Virus record (IMG/VR): IMGVR_UViG_3300020193_001056
Coordinates: 1 to 21,091 of that record
DNA from: a virus
Length of the DNA: 21,091 nucleotides
Strand: one strand, 5' to 3'
A model generated the notes under the pieces. It saw only the letters and a program-made list of their open reading frames with translations. It made no database searches and was not told the origin of the DNA. Below are positions 1 through 5,056 of the stretch, piece after piece. Every line of letters begins with the position of its first letter. The stretch's first letter is position 1. The position numbers and the translations under genes are program-made.

Positions 1-91
1 CAACACTGATAATATGTTCTACAAAAGAGCAGTTGAAATTGTAAAGACACGCAGAGATCCTCTCGCAAAGTTTCTTGGAGACGAGAAATGA
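1..91 (+). CDS. C-terminal end of an unknown protein (cut by window edge)
   Basis: Reading from base 2, an open frame of 29 codons runs to a TGA at 89-91 and ends in ..RRDPLAKFLGDEK. The start lies outside the window. The tail is charged and rich in Lys, Arg and Asp, with no recognisable motif in so short a piece. Its stop overlaps the ATG of the next gene (ATGA at 88-91), the usual coupling in this genome, which supports it being a real gene end rather than a chance frame. I do not recognise the family. Confidence 0.6.
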   Translation, partial: NTDNMFYKRAVEIVKTRRDPLAKFLGDEK

Positions 92-291
92 TGTACGAAC
101 AAGAAGAGTTTATTACACGTTCTGAAGTTCAGGAGATGATCGATGCAGCAATACGACGACACAACCGTAATGCTTCTATCATTAGTATGTGCGTCGGTTG
201 GGTGGTTCTTGCTTTATTTGCTGAGGGACTTTTGAGATTGGTTGGAGTTATTCCTCCTTTACTGCCATGGCTCAAAATTACTCTGAACTAA
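88..291 (+). CDS. Small single-pass membrane protein, unknown function
   Basis: This is a 67-aa protein with an acidic N-terminal part (about residues 1-22), a short basic patch (RRHNR) and one hydrophobic helix at about residues 31-56. That order suggests an inner-membrane anchor with a cytoplasmic N-terminus. Translation starts at the ATG at 88, overlapping the previous stop; a second ATG follows directly at 91 and cannot be excluded. Its 3' end overlaps the start of the next gene by 25 bases. It has no catalytic motif. Small membrane proteins of this kind are common fillers in cyanophage genomes, but I cannot assign a role. Confidence 0.6.
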   Translation: MMYEQEEFITRSEVQEMIDAAIRRHNRNASIISMCVGWVVLALFAEGLLRLVGVIPPLLPWLKITLN

Positions 292-557
292 TCTATTTGG
301 TTCCGTGGTTTGTTCTTTTAGTTATTTCTATATCAATGTTTGTACAGGGATGGATGATTATGAATGCTCATTACGGGTATTCAAAAAGTCCAAAAGTCAA
401 ACACCCAGAATTAAACGACGTTAAGGCAGGAGATCCTTTACTGGTGATTAGATTTACAGAAGAAGATTTACAAGAACTACATCAAAGAATTCTTCAGCAA
501 AAAATGGATGAACTCTTTGAGGAACCATCTACTTACGAGGATGAGGAAGATGACTAA
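267..557 (+). CDS. Small membrane-anchored protein with acidic tail, conserved-type cyanophage hypothetical
   Basis: This is a 96-aa protein. Residues about 8-32 form a hydrophobic transmembrane segment, followed by a short Tyr/Lys-rich linker (HYGYSKSPKVKHP) and a soluble part ending in a strongly acidic tail (EEPSTYEDEEDD). The linker resembles a cyanophage hypothetical family I recall from T4-like cyanophages, but I can name no function. The start overlaps the upstream gene in another frame and the end overlaps the next tiny gene, so these three small membrane genes look translationally coupled. The acidic tail could bind a basic partner; that is inference. Confidence 0.65.
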   Translation: MAQNYSELIYLVPWFVLLVISISMFVQGWMIMNAHYGYSKSPKVKHPELNDVKAGDPLLVIRFTEEDLQELHQRILQQKMDELFEEPSTYEDEEDD

Positions 558-639
558 ACTCATATATACAACGATGGCTGTTTTTGGGGTCATTGGAATT
601 TTTGTGATCTGGGGATTAAATCACGCTTATCCGCAATAG
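550..639 (+). CDS. 29-aa single-helix membrane peptide
   Basis: A short open frame starts at ATG 550 (another in-frame ATG is at 541) and ends at TAG 637-639. It encodes almost nothing but one transmembrane helix (about residues 5-22) and a short polar tail ending HAYPQ. It overlaps the upstream gene's stop by 8 bases and is followed within 11 bases by talC. Its position in a tightly packed coupled run and the clean hydrophobic helix argue that it is real. Its small size keeps confidence moderate, and no function can be given. Confidence 0.5.
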   Translation: MTKLIYTTMAVFGVIGIFVIWGLNHAYPQ

Positions 640-649
640 GAGTTAATGG

Positions 650-1315
650 ATGAAGATTTTTCTAGATACTGCTGATGTTTCACTAATTAAACCAGCATAT
701 GAGACAGGAATACTAGATGGTGTCACTACAAATCCATCACTTATTCTCAAAAGTGGTAGACAACTTTTACAAGTTATTCAAGAGATCGCAACAGACTTTC
801 CAAACTTGAATAGTATTTCTGCAGAAGTTGTTGCAGATACTTCAGAGGAAATGCTTTCTGAAGCACAAAAGTATTATTCAATTGCACCTGCAGTTACGAT
901 TAAAGTTCCTTGCACAGTGGAGGGACTTAAAGCTTGCAAGTTCCTTTCTGATAGAGGAATTCAAACTAACGTAACATTGGTATTTTCAGTTGCTCAAGCA
1001 ATTCTTGCATCCAAAGCAGGAGCAACATTCATCTCACCTTTCGTAGGTCGTTGGATGGATAACTCAATTGATGGGATCGAGTTGATCAAAAATATCCGTA
1101 AGGCATTTGATTACTCTGGAACAAAAACACAAATCCTTGCTGCATCTCTTCGTGATGTTAGACAAGTGGAACAATCTGCATTGAATGGTGCTGATGTAGT
1201 TACTATTCCACCAATTGTATTTTGGGGAATGTATAAGAACATTATGACTGATAAGGGTTTAGAACTTTTCCAGAAGGATTGGGAAGAAGTTATTAAAAAT
1301 CAAGAAAATAAATGA
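650..1315 (+). CDS. talC: Transaldolase, TalC/fructose-6-phosphate aldolase-like
   Basis: This is a 221-aa protein, the usual length of the short TalC class. It starts MKIFLDTAD, has the GVTTNPSL motif at about residues 24-31, and the Schiff-base lysine K85 in the TIKVP context. Enzymes of this family move a dihydroxyacetone unit between sugar phosphates in the pentose phosphate pathway. Cyanophage talC is a well-known auxiliary gene thought to pull host carbon away from the Calvin cycle toward ribose and NADPH. Start: ATG 650, preceded by TAGGAG at 637-642; the nearby ATG at 645 runs into a stop after nine codons. The stop overlaps the next gene (ATGA). The presence of gnd one gene downstream supports this role. 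Confidence 0.95.
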   Translation: MKIFLDTADVSLIKPAYETGILDGVTTNPSLILKSGRQLLQVIQEIATDFPNLNSISAEVVADTSEEMLSEAQKYYSIAPAVTIKVPCTVEGLKACKFLSDRGIQTNVTLVFSVAQAILASKAGATFISPFVGRWMDNSIDGIELIKNIRKAFDYSGTKTQILAASLRDVRQVEQSALNGADVVTIPPIVFWGMYKNIMTDKGLELFQKDWEEVIKNQENK

Positions 1316-1518
1316 AACCTGAACACCAGTGTTGGAACTTTGTAATGTCTTCTTTTGCTAGAATTTATGGAGTTCCTCGTATGAAAAGTGACGAAAGAAT
1401 TCATACATTCGCATTAGAATGGTGTGATGAAAACAATTATACTTGTGATATTCATTTGGATGATCTAAGAAAAGTTGATGCTTATTTTAAACAACAATAC
1501 GAAACTTGGGAGGGTTAA
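1312..1518 (+). CDS. 68-aa hypothetical protein between talC and gnd
   Basis: This small soluble protein is rich in aromatic and charged residues, with three Cys and no membrane segment. It begins on an ATG overlapping the talC stop and ends directly before the gnd ATG, so it is embedded in the talC-gnd unit without any gap. The sequence (for example WCDENN and AYFKQQYETW) suggests a compact helical domain. I do not recognise the family. Its place between two pentose-phosphate genes may be accidental, since phage genes of unrelated function are often packed together. Confidence 0.65.
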   Translation: MKPEHQCWNFVMSSFARIYGVPRMKSDERIHTFALEWCDENNYTCDIHLDDLRKVDAYFKQQYETWEG

Positions 1519-2553
1519 ATGAAAGTAGGACTGATCGGATTGGGACGTATGGGCGAAGGTATGTCTCGCCGCATGATGAAAGCAGGAATAGAAGTTTGGG
1601 GTTATCGGAGGAATTATGAAAAAGCAAACGAAGCCTTTGAAAAGGGATTTGTGGATGGAATTACAACTACTATTGAAAATCTTGTTAAAGTAGTTAAACA
1701 AAATAAAAACGGCAAATATCAACCAGGTATATTCCAAATGGTTGTTCCTGCCGAAACAGTAGAGGAGACGATCAATGAGTTACTACGATATTGTAGTGAA
1801 GGAGATATTATTATTGATCATGGCAATAGCAATTTTAAAGACAGTAGGAAAAGAGCAGAACGTCTGGCAAAACTTGGTATCCAATATATTGATTGTGGTA
1901 CTAGCGGCGGTGTTTATGGTTTGGATCGTGGATACTGTCTTATGGTTGGCGGCGGAAATACTGCGGTCTCCACTTGTTCGCGCATTTTTAATGCCCTTGC
2001 CCCAGGAATCAATGCTGCCCCAAGGACTCAATTTGACTCACCTATAACTTCTGCCGAGTATGGTTGGTTACATTGTGGTGGTCCTGGAGCAGGTCACTTT
2101 GTAAAAATGGTGCATAATGGTATTGAGTATGGTATTATGCAGGCATATGCTGAGGGATTTAATATTATTAAGAACGCCAATGCTGGTGTAAAATATGTTA
2201 AAGAAGGAGATGCGGAGGTCGCCCCAATGGTGGATCCAGAAAGCTACTGTTATGATATTGATGTTGCTGAGGTGGCTGAGTTATGGCGTCGCGGTAGCGT
2301 TGTTGGTTCTTGGTTACTCGATCTTACTGCTGATGTGCTTCGCCGCGATCCAGAGCTTAAACAGTTCTCTGGAGGTGTATCCGACAGTGGTGAGGGTCGC
2401 TGGACAGTTACTGCCGCTGTGGATCTGGGGATTCCCGCTCCTGTTATCACCACTGCGCTCTATGAAAGATTTAATTCACGCGGTCTTGGTGCTTTCGCGT
2501 CCAAGGTTCTGAATGGTATGCGTTATATGTTTGGGGGTCATCATGTTAGGTAA
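1519..2553 (+). CDS. gnd: 6-phosphogluconate dehydrogenase (decarboxylating), short type
   Basis: This 344-aa protein oxidises and decarboxylates 6-phosphogluconate to ribulose-5-phosphate, making NAD(P)H. Visible features are an N-terminal Rossmann dinucleotide loop GLGRMG (residues 7-12); Arg residues after the second strand (GYRRN), which favour NADP; the substrate-binding segment around GTSGGVYGL; and the catalytic block at about residues 185-203 (HCGGPGAGHFVKMVHNGIEYG, with K196, N200 and E203). The C-terminal motif DSGEGRWT is also typical. The length matches the short bacterial type rather than the roughly 470-aa type. It follows the previous stop without a gap. Together with talC it forms the phage pentose-phosphate pair known from cyanophages. 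Local G+C is clearly higher than in the later glycan genes. Confidence 0.95.
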   Translation: MKVGLIGLGRMGEGMSRRMMKAGIEVWGYRRNYEKANEAFEKGFVDGITTTIENLVKVVKQNKNGKYQPGIFQMVVPAETVEETINELLRYCSEGDIIIDHGNSNFKDSRKRAERLAKLGIQYIDCGTSGGVYGLDRGYCLMVGGGNTAVSTCSRIFNALAPGINAAPRTQFDSPITSAEYGWLHCGGPGAGHFVKMVHNGIEYGIMQAYAEGFNIIKNANAGVKYVKEGDAEVAPMVDPESYCYDIDVAEVAELWRRGSVVGSWLLDLTADVLRRDPELKQFSGGVSDSGEGRWTVTAAVDLGIPAPVITTALYERFNSRGLGAFASKVLNGMRYMFGGHHVR

Positions 2554-2662
2554 AGCACTTATTTTTATTGCAATTCCTTTTGTATTATCTACTCTTTATT
2601 TTGGAACTAGAGGTGGATACTATGATTCTAAAGACTACAAGGGGAACGGTACAGCACATTAG
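2543..2662 (+). CDS. 39-aa membrane peptide
   Basis: A short frame starts at ATG 2543 inside the end of gnd and stops at TAG 2660-2662. A run of five G at 2532-2536 gives a plausible ribosome site 6 bases upstream. The peptide has a Lys near the start, one hydrophobic helix at about residues 5-20 and a polar Gly/Tyr/Lys tail (TRGGYYDSKDYKGNG). It looks like a small peptide I recall from other T4-like cyanophages, but this is memory of a pattern, not a search. It is the last gene before a strong promoter at 2665, so it probably ends the talC-gnd unit. Confidence 0.55.
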   Translation: MLGKALIFIAIPFVLSTLYFGTRGGYYDSKDYKGNGTAH

Positions 2663-2664
2663 TC

Positions 2665-2693
2665 TTGACAAACCGCATACATAGTCTTATGAT
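2665..2693 (+). promoter_or_regulatory. Host-type promoter (TTGACA - 17 bp - TATGAT)
   Basis: A consensus -35 box is at 2665-2670 and a near-consensus -10 at 2688-2693 with the ideal 17-bp spacer. It lies in the short gap right after the talC-gnd unit. Expected start of transcription is about 2700, 18 bases before the ATG of the 37-aa peptide and upstream of tRNA-Pro. This is the pattern expected of early cyanophage promoters read by host sigma-70. Confidence 0.8.
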
Positions 2694-2717
2694 ACTTTTG
2701 TCGGTTGGGGAACGAAA

Positions 2718-2831
2718 ATGTTTCATCTAGTAGAAACACTAGCCGCAAGTAAATTCTTTCTTTTTCTTTGTGGATTTGGATTGACAATCGTTCCCTTTGC
2801 TGGTATTATGTTTATACACAGAGACAAATAA
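2718..2831 (+). CDS. 37-aa membrane peptide
   Basis: A short open frame (ATG 2718, TAA 2829-2831) sits directly downstream of a strong promoter, with GGGGAACGA just before the start as a possible ribosome site. It encodes one hydrophobic helix (about residues 12-33) followed by a short basic end (HRDK). A second complete promoter (2781-2809) lies inside it, and tRNA-Pro starts at the next base after its stop. The good promoter and ribosome site support expression; the small size and the double use of its DNA lower confidence. Confidence 0.5.
   Translation: MFHLVETLAASKFFLFLCGFGLTIVPFAGIMFIHRDK
2781..2809 (+). promoter_or_regulatory. Host-type promoter inside a small gene, for tRNA-Pro (TTGACA - 17 bp - TATTAT)
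   Basis: A perfect -35 at 2781-2786 and TATTAT at 2804-2809 are separated by 17 bp. The predicted start near 2816 is about 16 bases before the 5' end of tRNA-Pro. The box pair has the same sequence as the promoter in front of tRNA-Ile (3150-3178), which argues for a shared class of tRNA promoters. Confidence 0.7.
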
Positions 2832-2905
2832 CGGGGTGTAGCGCAGCTTGGTAGCGCGGTTGCTTTGGGAGCAATAGGTCGCAGGTTCGAATCCTGTCAC
2901 CCCGA
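2832..2905 (+). tRNA. tRNA-Pro (anticodon UGG)
   Basis: A full cloverleaf can be drawn: a 7-bp acceptor stem CGGGGTG/CACCCCG, a D arm with GCGC/GCGC, an anticodon stem GTTGC/GCAAT around loop TTTGGGA (anticodon TGG at 2866-2868), and a T arm GCAGG/CCTGT with loop TTCGAAT. The discriminator is A2905 and no CCA is encoded. UGG can read all four proline codons by wobble. Confidence 0.95.
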
Positions 2906-2922
2906 CTCATAAACTTCACTTT

Positions 2923-3153
2923 ATGAAAATGAATTCAGAACTTTCAGATCTCCAAAAATTTACAGTCGAAGAGTTTCAAGCAGATTTTGATAATTTAATG
3001 AATAGAGTAGAACAAGGCGAATCTTTTATCATAACTAGCGAGCACGGTAACGCAGTTATGGTTCCATATAAAGAAGTCATACAGATACTGAATGATTCTG
3101 ATGTAGATGAAGATGTGATACGAATACACACAGACCACGAAGAAGCATCTTGA
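2923..3153 (+). CDS. Phd/YefM-like antitoxin domain protein (no toxin seen nearby)
   Basis: This 76-aa protein has a central part (residues about 13-50) that fits the Phd/YefM antitoxin fold: a helix with FTVEEFQADFDNLMNRVEQG, then the strand ESFIIT, a turn and a second strand AVMVPYKEV. In known systems this N-terminal half binds DNA and the C-terminal tail neutralises a toxin. Here the tail (about 20 residues, very acidic: DSDVDEDV..) is short. No toxin-like gene is adjacent; the neighbours are tRNAs. The start is ATG 2923, with Met3 (2929) as an alternative, and no clear ribosome site. Its stop codon (3151-3153) lies inside the -35 box of the next promoter. It may be an orphan antitoxin that acts on a host toxin or as a small repressor; both are inference. 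Confidence 0.65.
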   Translation: MKMNSELSDLQKFTVEEFQADFDNLMNRVEQGESFIITSEHGNAVMVPYKEVIQILNDSDVDEDVIRIHTDHEEAS

Positions 3154-3178
3154 CAAAGCGTTCCAGATCCGCTATTAT
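3150..3178 (+). promoter_or_regulatory. Host-type promoter for the tRNA-Ile/tRNA-Met pair (TTGACA - 17 bp - TATTAT)
   Basis: A consensus -35 at 3150-3155 overlaps the stop codon of the antitoxin-like gene; TATTAT lies at 3173-3178 with 17-bp spacing. The predicted start near 3185 is about 8 bases before tRNA-Ile. The boxes are identical to those of the tRNA-Pro promoter. Confidence 0.8.
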
Positions 3179-3192
3179 AGATCTGGATTCAC

Positions 3193-3264
3193 GGGAGTAT
3201 AGCTTAATGGTTAGAGCGGGCTCCTTATAAGGGCTTAGTCTGGGTTCAACTCCCAGTATTCCCA
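3193..3264 (+). tRNA. tRNA-Ile (anticodon UAU)
   Basis: The cloverleaf is: acceptor GGGAGTA/TATTCCC (one G-U pair), D arm GCTT/GAGC, anticodon stem GGCTC/GGGCT with two G-U pairs around loop CTTATAA (anticodon TAT at 3226-3228), and T arm CTGGG/CCCAG with loop TTCAACT. The discriminator is A3264. The anticodon reads AUA. Most bacteria read AUA with a modified CAU tRNA instead, so a plain UAU species is unusual. Confidence 0.85.
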
Positions 3265-3268
3265 CCTC

Positions 3269-3341
3269 GCTCCTTTAGCAATCTGGTGAATGCAGCGAAC
3301 TCATAATTCGCCTGAGGCGTGTTCGATCCACGCAAGGAGCA
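3269..3341 (+). tRNA. tRNA-Met-type (anticodon CAU)
   Basis: The cloverleaf has a perfect 7-bp acceptor GCTCCTT/AAGGAGC, anticodon stem GCGAA/TTCGC around CTCATAA (anticodon CAT at 3302-3304), and T arm GCGTG/CACGC with loop TTCGATC. The G1-C72 pair excludes a bacterial initiator tRNA. It is therefore elongator Met, or an Ile tRNA whose C34 is changed to lysidine; the sequence alone does not decide. It follows tRNA-Ile by 4 bases, so they are probably co-transcribed. Confidence 0.93.
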
Positions 3342-3342
3342 T

Positions 3343-3362
3343 GGACAGTTTCAAAACTGTCC
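3343..3362 (+). other. Perfect 8-bp hairpin after the tRNAs
   Basis: GGACAGTT and AACTGTCC form a perfect 8-bp stem around TCAA, starting 2 bases after tRNA-Met. There is no T-run after it, so it is not a classic intrinsic terminator. It could mark the 3' processing end of the tRNA transcript. The next promoter begins 3 bases later. Confidence 0.5.
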
Positions 3363-3365
3363 TAC

Positions 3366-3394
3366 TTGACTTCCAACAAGTTCTTTAATATAAT
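3366..3394 (+). promoter_or_regulatory. Host-type promoter (TTGACT - 17 bp - TATAAT)
   Basis: The -35 is TTGACT at 3366-3371 and the -10 is a consensus TATAAT at 3389-3394, with a 17-bp spacer. The predicted start near 3401 leaves a leader of only about 16 bases before the ATG at 3417. The TTG inside the -35 is in frame with the downstream gene and could be mistaken for its start. Confidence 0.8.
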
Positions 3395-3416
3395 AACAAA
3401 GTCAATAATCGAAACA

Positions 3417-3632
3417 ATGACTCTCACAGCAAAATTCAAGAAAGATGTCCAAACCCTTCGTGGTGCAGCAAATGGCGATTTCTACCTTGATGTAAAGAAT
3501 CCGAAACTCTACAAAAAGGTTCGTCGGTACTATGAGAACGAAGGTGTAGTGTTCTCTGGTGATCCTCTGGATGATTATGAAATGCTAATGGAATACGTTC
3601 TTGCTGATCTTGAATCTATTGAAGTCGCATAA
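3417..3632 (+). CDS. 71-aa basic hypothetical protein of cyanophage type
   Basis: A soluble 71-aa protein with a basic N-terminal half (TAKFKKDVQTL, then PKLYKKVRRYYENEG) and an acidic C-terminal end (DDYEMLMEYVLADLE). I chose ATG 3417 because the longer in-frame start at 3366 lies within the promoter's -35 box and would precede the predicted transcript start. No clear ribosome site is visible in the 16-base leader. I recall close relatives as hypothetical proteins in T4-like cyanophages, without known function. The split between basic and acidic halves suggests a small binding protein. Confidence 0.75.
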   Translation: MTLTAKFKKDVQTLRGAANGDFYLDVKNPKLYKKVRRYYENEGVVFSGDPLDDYEMLMEYVLADLESIEVA

Positions 3633-3644
3633 AATTTAATACCT

Positions 3645-4580
3645 TTGAAACCTTTTATCTTTTCTTATCATTGGAATGGTCGTTTTGGAAACAGAATGCA
3701 TCAATATGCATATGGAATGACATATGCAAAAAAATACAATATAGATTTCATTCTTCCTTCTAAATGGGAAGGCACTAAACTATTTAAAACTGAAAATAAA
3801 ATTTTATCTGAAGATATTCAAAATGAATTGTATATTGCAGATAAACAAAAAAATTCAAATGATTCAAGAAAAGAAGTAATTAAAACTCATTTTCCTAACG
3901 CAACATTCATAGATCCAGAAAATCCTTTTGAAAATTATAAGTTTTCAAAAAGACCAGTAGGATTTGATAATGTTTGTGCATACGACCAGTCAATTTTTTC
4001 AAAAATGTCTAAAAAATATCTTTTAGAAATTTTTGAATTTTCAGATGAGGTAAAAAATACCGAATCCTACAAATATTGGGAAAATAAATCGGGTACTTAT
4101 AATATAGTTCATCTTAGAAGAGATGATATTTCTAATCCAGAATATAATAAAAATAATGTTCAAGGATATTCAGTAATTTCAAAATCTTCTTATGAGAATG
4201 CTATTTTAGAAAATGGATTCGATTTATCTAAATTTGAATGGACATCGGATGATTATAAAAGAAAATGGCATACCGATAGAGTAATTGATGAGAAATTTGG
4301 ATGGAAATATCCAGAAGGATCTCAATACAGACCTGGAAAAATTTTTGATTGGTTAGAAGATTTTTTAAGACTTTATTTTGCTAGAACTATCTTTAGAGCA
4401 AATAGTAGTTTTAGTTGGTGGGCAGCTTTTCTATCTCCTACTGCTACTGTTTATAGTCCAGTTCTAGATAAAAGTTTGATTTATGGTGTAGATGGATTAG
4501 AAGAAATTGATGTTAACTTTGTAGAAGGAAATCATCCACATTGGATGTATGGTGTAGAAGACATTTTTATTAATGATTAA
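3645..4580 (+). CDS. GT11-family glycosyltransferase (alpha-1,2-fucosyltransferase-like)
   Basis: This 311-aa protein matches the bacterial GT11 plan in length and motif order. The N-terminal GRFGNRMHQYAYG (residues 12-24) resembles the family's GGLGNQMFQYA; VHLRRDD (about 155-161) resembles the HxRRxD acceptor/donor motif; and ANSSFSWWAAFL (about 252-263) resembles the C-terminal SxFSWW motif. Known members move L-fucose from GDP-fucose. Here no fucose-making gene is present, but a GDP-mannose 3,5-epimerase is, so the donor might be GDP-L-galactose (inference). The start is TTG 3645, because an in-frame stop lies 15 bases upstream and the protein motif begins almost at once. Base composition is very AT-rich compared with the genes before it. 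Confidence 0.85.
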   Translation: MKPFIFSYHWNGRFGNRMHQYAYGMTYAKKYNIDFILPSKWEGTKLFKTENKILSEDIQNELYIADKQKNSNDSRKEVIKTHFPNATFIDPENPFENYKFSKRPVGFDNVCAYDQSIFSKMSKKYLLEIFEFSDEVKNTESYKYWENKSGTYNIVHLRRDDISNPEYNKNNVQGYSVISKSSYENAILENGFDLSKFEWTSDDYKRKWHTDRVIDEKFGWKYPEGSQYRPGKIFDWLEDFLRLYFARTIFRANSSFSWWAAFLSPTATVYSPVLDKSLIYGVDGLEEIDVNFVEGNHPHWMYGVEDIFIND

Positions 4581-4608
4581 ATAGTCTCGGAGTAGACTAT
4601 AAACTCTG
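4581..4608 (+). ncRNA. Possible RNA pseudoknot in the leader of the next gene
   Basis: ATAGTCT (4581-4587) pairs perfectly with AGACTAT (4594-4600). The 6-base loop between them, CGGAGT, is complementary to ACTCTG at 4603-4608 with one G-U pair, so a compact H-type pseudoknot can be drawn. Because the connecting loops are very short, probably only about 4 of those 6 pairs could form together with the full stem. It lies right after the GT11 stop and 24 bases before the next ATG. It may be a regulatory leader, or simply a 3' hairpin. Confidence 0.35.
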
Positions 4609-4632
4609 CCCTGGTCGGGAGCAAACCCCTTT

Positions 4633-4860
4633 ATGTCAAACACTAGTATCTTAAGATACATTGGAAACCTTCTTCTCATTATTGGTTATCAAATCATGTT
4701 ATGGGGAGATTTTAAATATGGACTAGTGGTAAAGTTTATTGGTGGCGCTTTAACAATACCATTTGCAATAAAATTAAAACTCTATGATGTTTTAGTTTTA
4801 TGCGTATTCTTCTCCGTGAATGAATTAGCAAAATTAACCCAACTTTTCTTAGTTTCGTAA
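4633..4860 (+). CDS. Small polytopic membrane protein
   Basis: This 75-aa protein is dominated by hydrophobic stretches at about residues 8-24, 30-46 and 50-66, giving two to three transmembrane helices with short Lys-containing turns. GGGAG at 4617-4621 gives a somewhat distant ribosome site (11 bases). It sits between the GT11 gene and the GDP-mannose 3,5-epimerase, with structured RNA on both sides. The sequence has the look of small cyanobacterial membrane proteins, but I cannot name the family. A role in moving or anchoring glycan intermediates would fit the context and is only a guess. Confidence 0.65.
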   Translation: MSNTSILRYIGNLLLIIGYQIMLWGDFKYGLVVKFIGGALTIPFAIKLKLYDVLVLCVFFSVNELAKLTQLFLVS

Positions 4861-4992
4861 AACTAAGTGGTGGAGTCAAAATGACCCCTATGAGTTTCTT
4901 GCTTCTCTCAAGAGCAAGTGGTGCGGATGGGACTCTCTCCCGCCTGGTTTCCAATTTCCAGATAAAAAATTGGTGGCGAGCCTGAGTTACAT
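4861..4992 (+). ncRNA. Structured non-coding region upstream of the GDP-mannose 3,5-epimerase gene
   Basis: There is no convincing gene in this stretch. It can form several hairpins: GGAGTCA/TGACCCC (about 4872-4888, one mismatch), CTTGCTT/GAGCAAG (4898-4918), and CGCC..CCAATTT with AAATTGG..GGCG (about 4941-4978). G+C is higher than in the flanking genes. It is followed at once by a terminator hairpin, an arrangement like a leader RNA with an expression platform. The published wcaG RNA motif is described from cyanophages upstream of exopolysaccharide (wcaG-type epimerase) or high-light genes, which fits this position. I cannot confirm the match to its consensus. Confidence 0.35.
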
Positions 4993-5022
4993 AAGATGGG
5001 TTGCATAAACCCATCTTTTTTT
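4993..5022 (+). terminator. Intrinsic terminator carrying the next promoter's -35 box
   Basis: AAGATGGGTT (4993-5002) pairs perfectly with AACCCATCTT (5008-5017) around loop GCATA and runs into an unbroken T-run to 5022. This is a classic intrinsic terminator. The -35 box TTGCAT of the following promoter lies in its loop and upper stem. Confidence 0.85.
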
Positions 5023-5029
5023 GTATAAT
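5001..5029 (+). promoter_or_regulatory. Promoter embedded in the terminator (TTGCAT - 17 bp - TATAAT)
   Basis: The -35 TTGCAT is at 5001-5006, inside the terminator hairpin; a consensus TATAAT is at 5024-5029 directly after the T-run; the spacer is 17 bp. It would restart transcription for the long glycan operon from about 5036, giving a leader of about 20 bases. Confidence 0.65.
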
Positions 5030-5056
5030 ACATATTAAAGGATTTTTTTGTTGTTT

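Noticed and set aside
1775-2512. Open frames in other frames and on the minus strand within gnd
   Set aside because: They are fully contained in a gene with complete catalytic motifs and show no motif of their own.
3366-3416. A longer start (TTG 3366) for the 71-aa protein
   Set aside because: That TTG is the -35 box of a consensus promoter whose transcript would start downstream of it.
4610-4630. A possible tRNA remnant (GGTCGGGAGCAAACC-like T arm)
   Set aside because: No TTCRA-type loop, no matching acceptor or anticodon stem; the similarity is superficial.
4919-4945. A decayed minus-strand tRNA 3' end (GTGCGGATGGGACTC pattern)
   Set aside because: The T-loop complement (TCGAA) and the anticodon arm are missing, so the resemblance does not go beyond a few bases.
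4881-4985. A 34-aa open frame in the gap before the GME gene
   Set aside because: It lacks a ribosome site, its residues look like a chance reading of hairpin-forming DNA, and the stretch is better explained as structured RNA.
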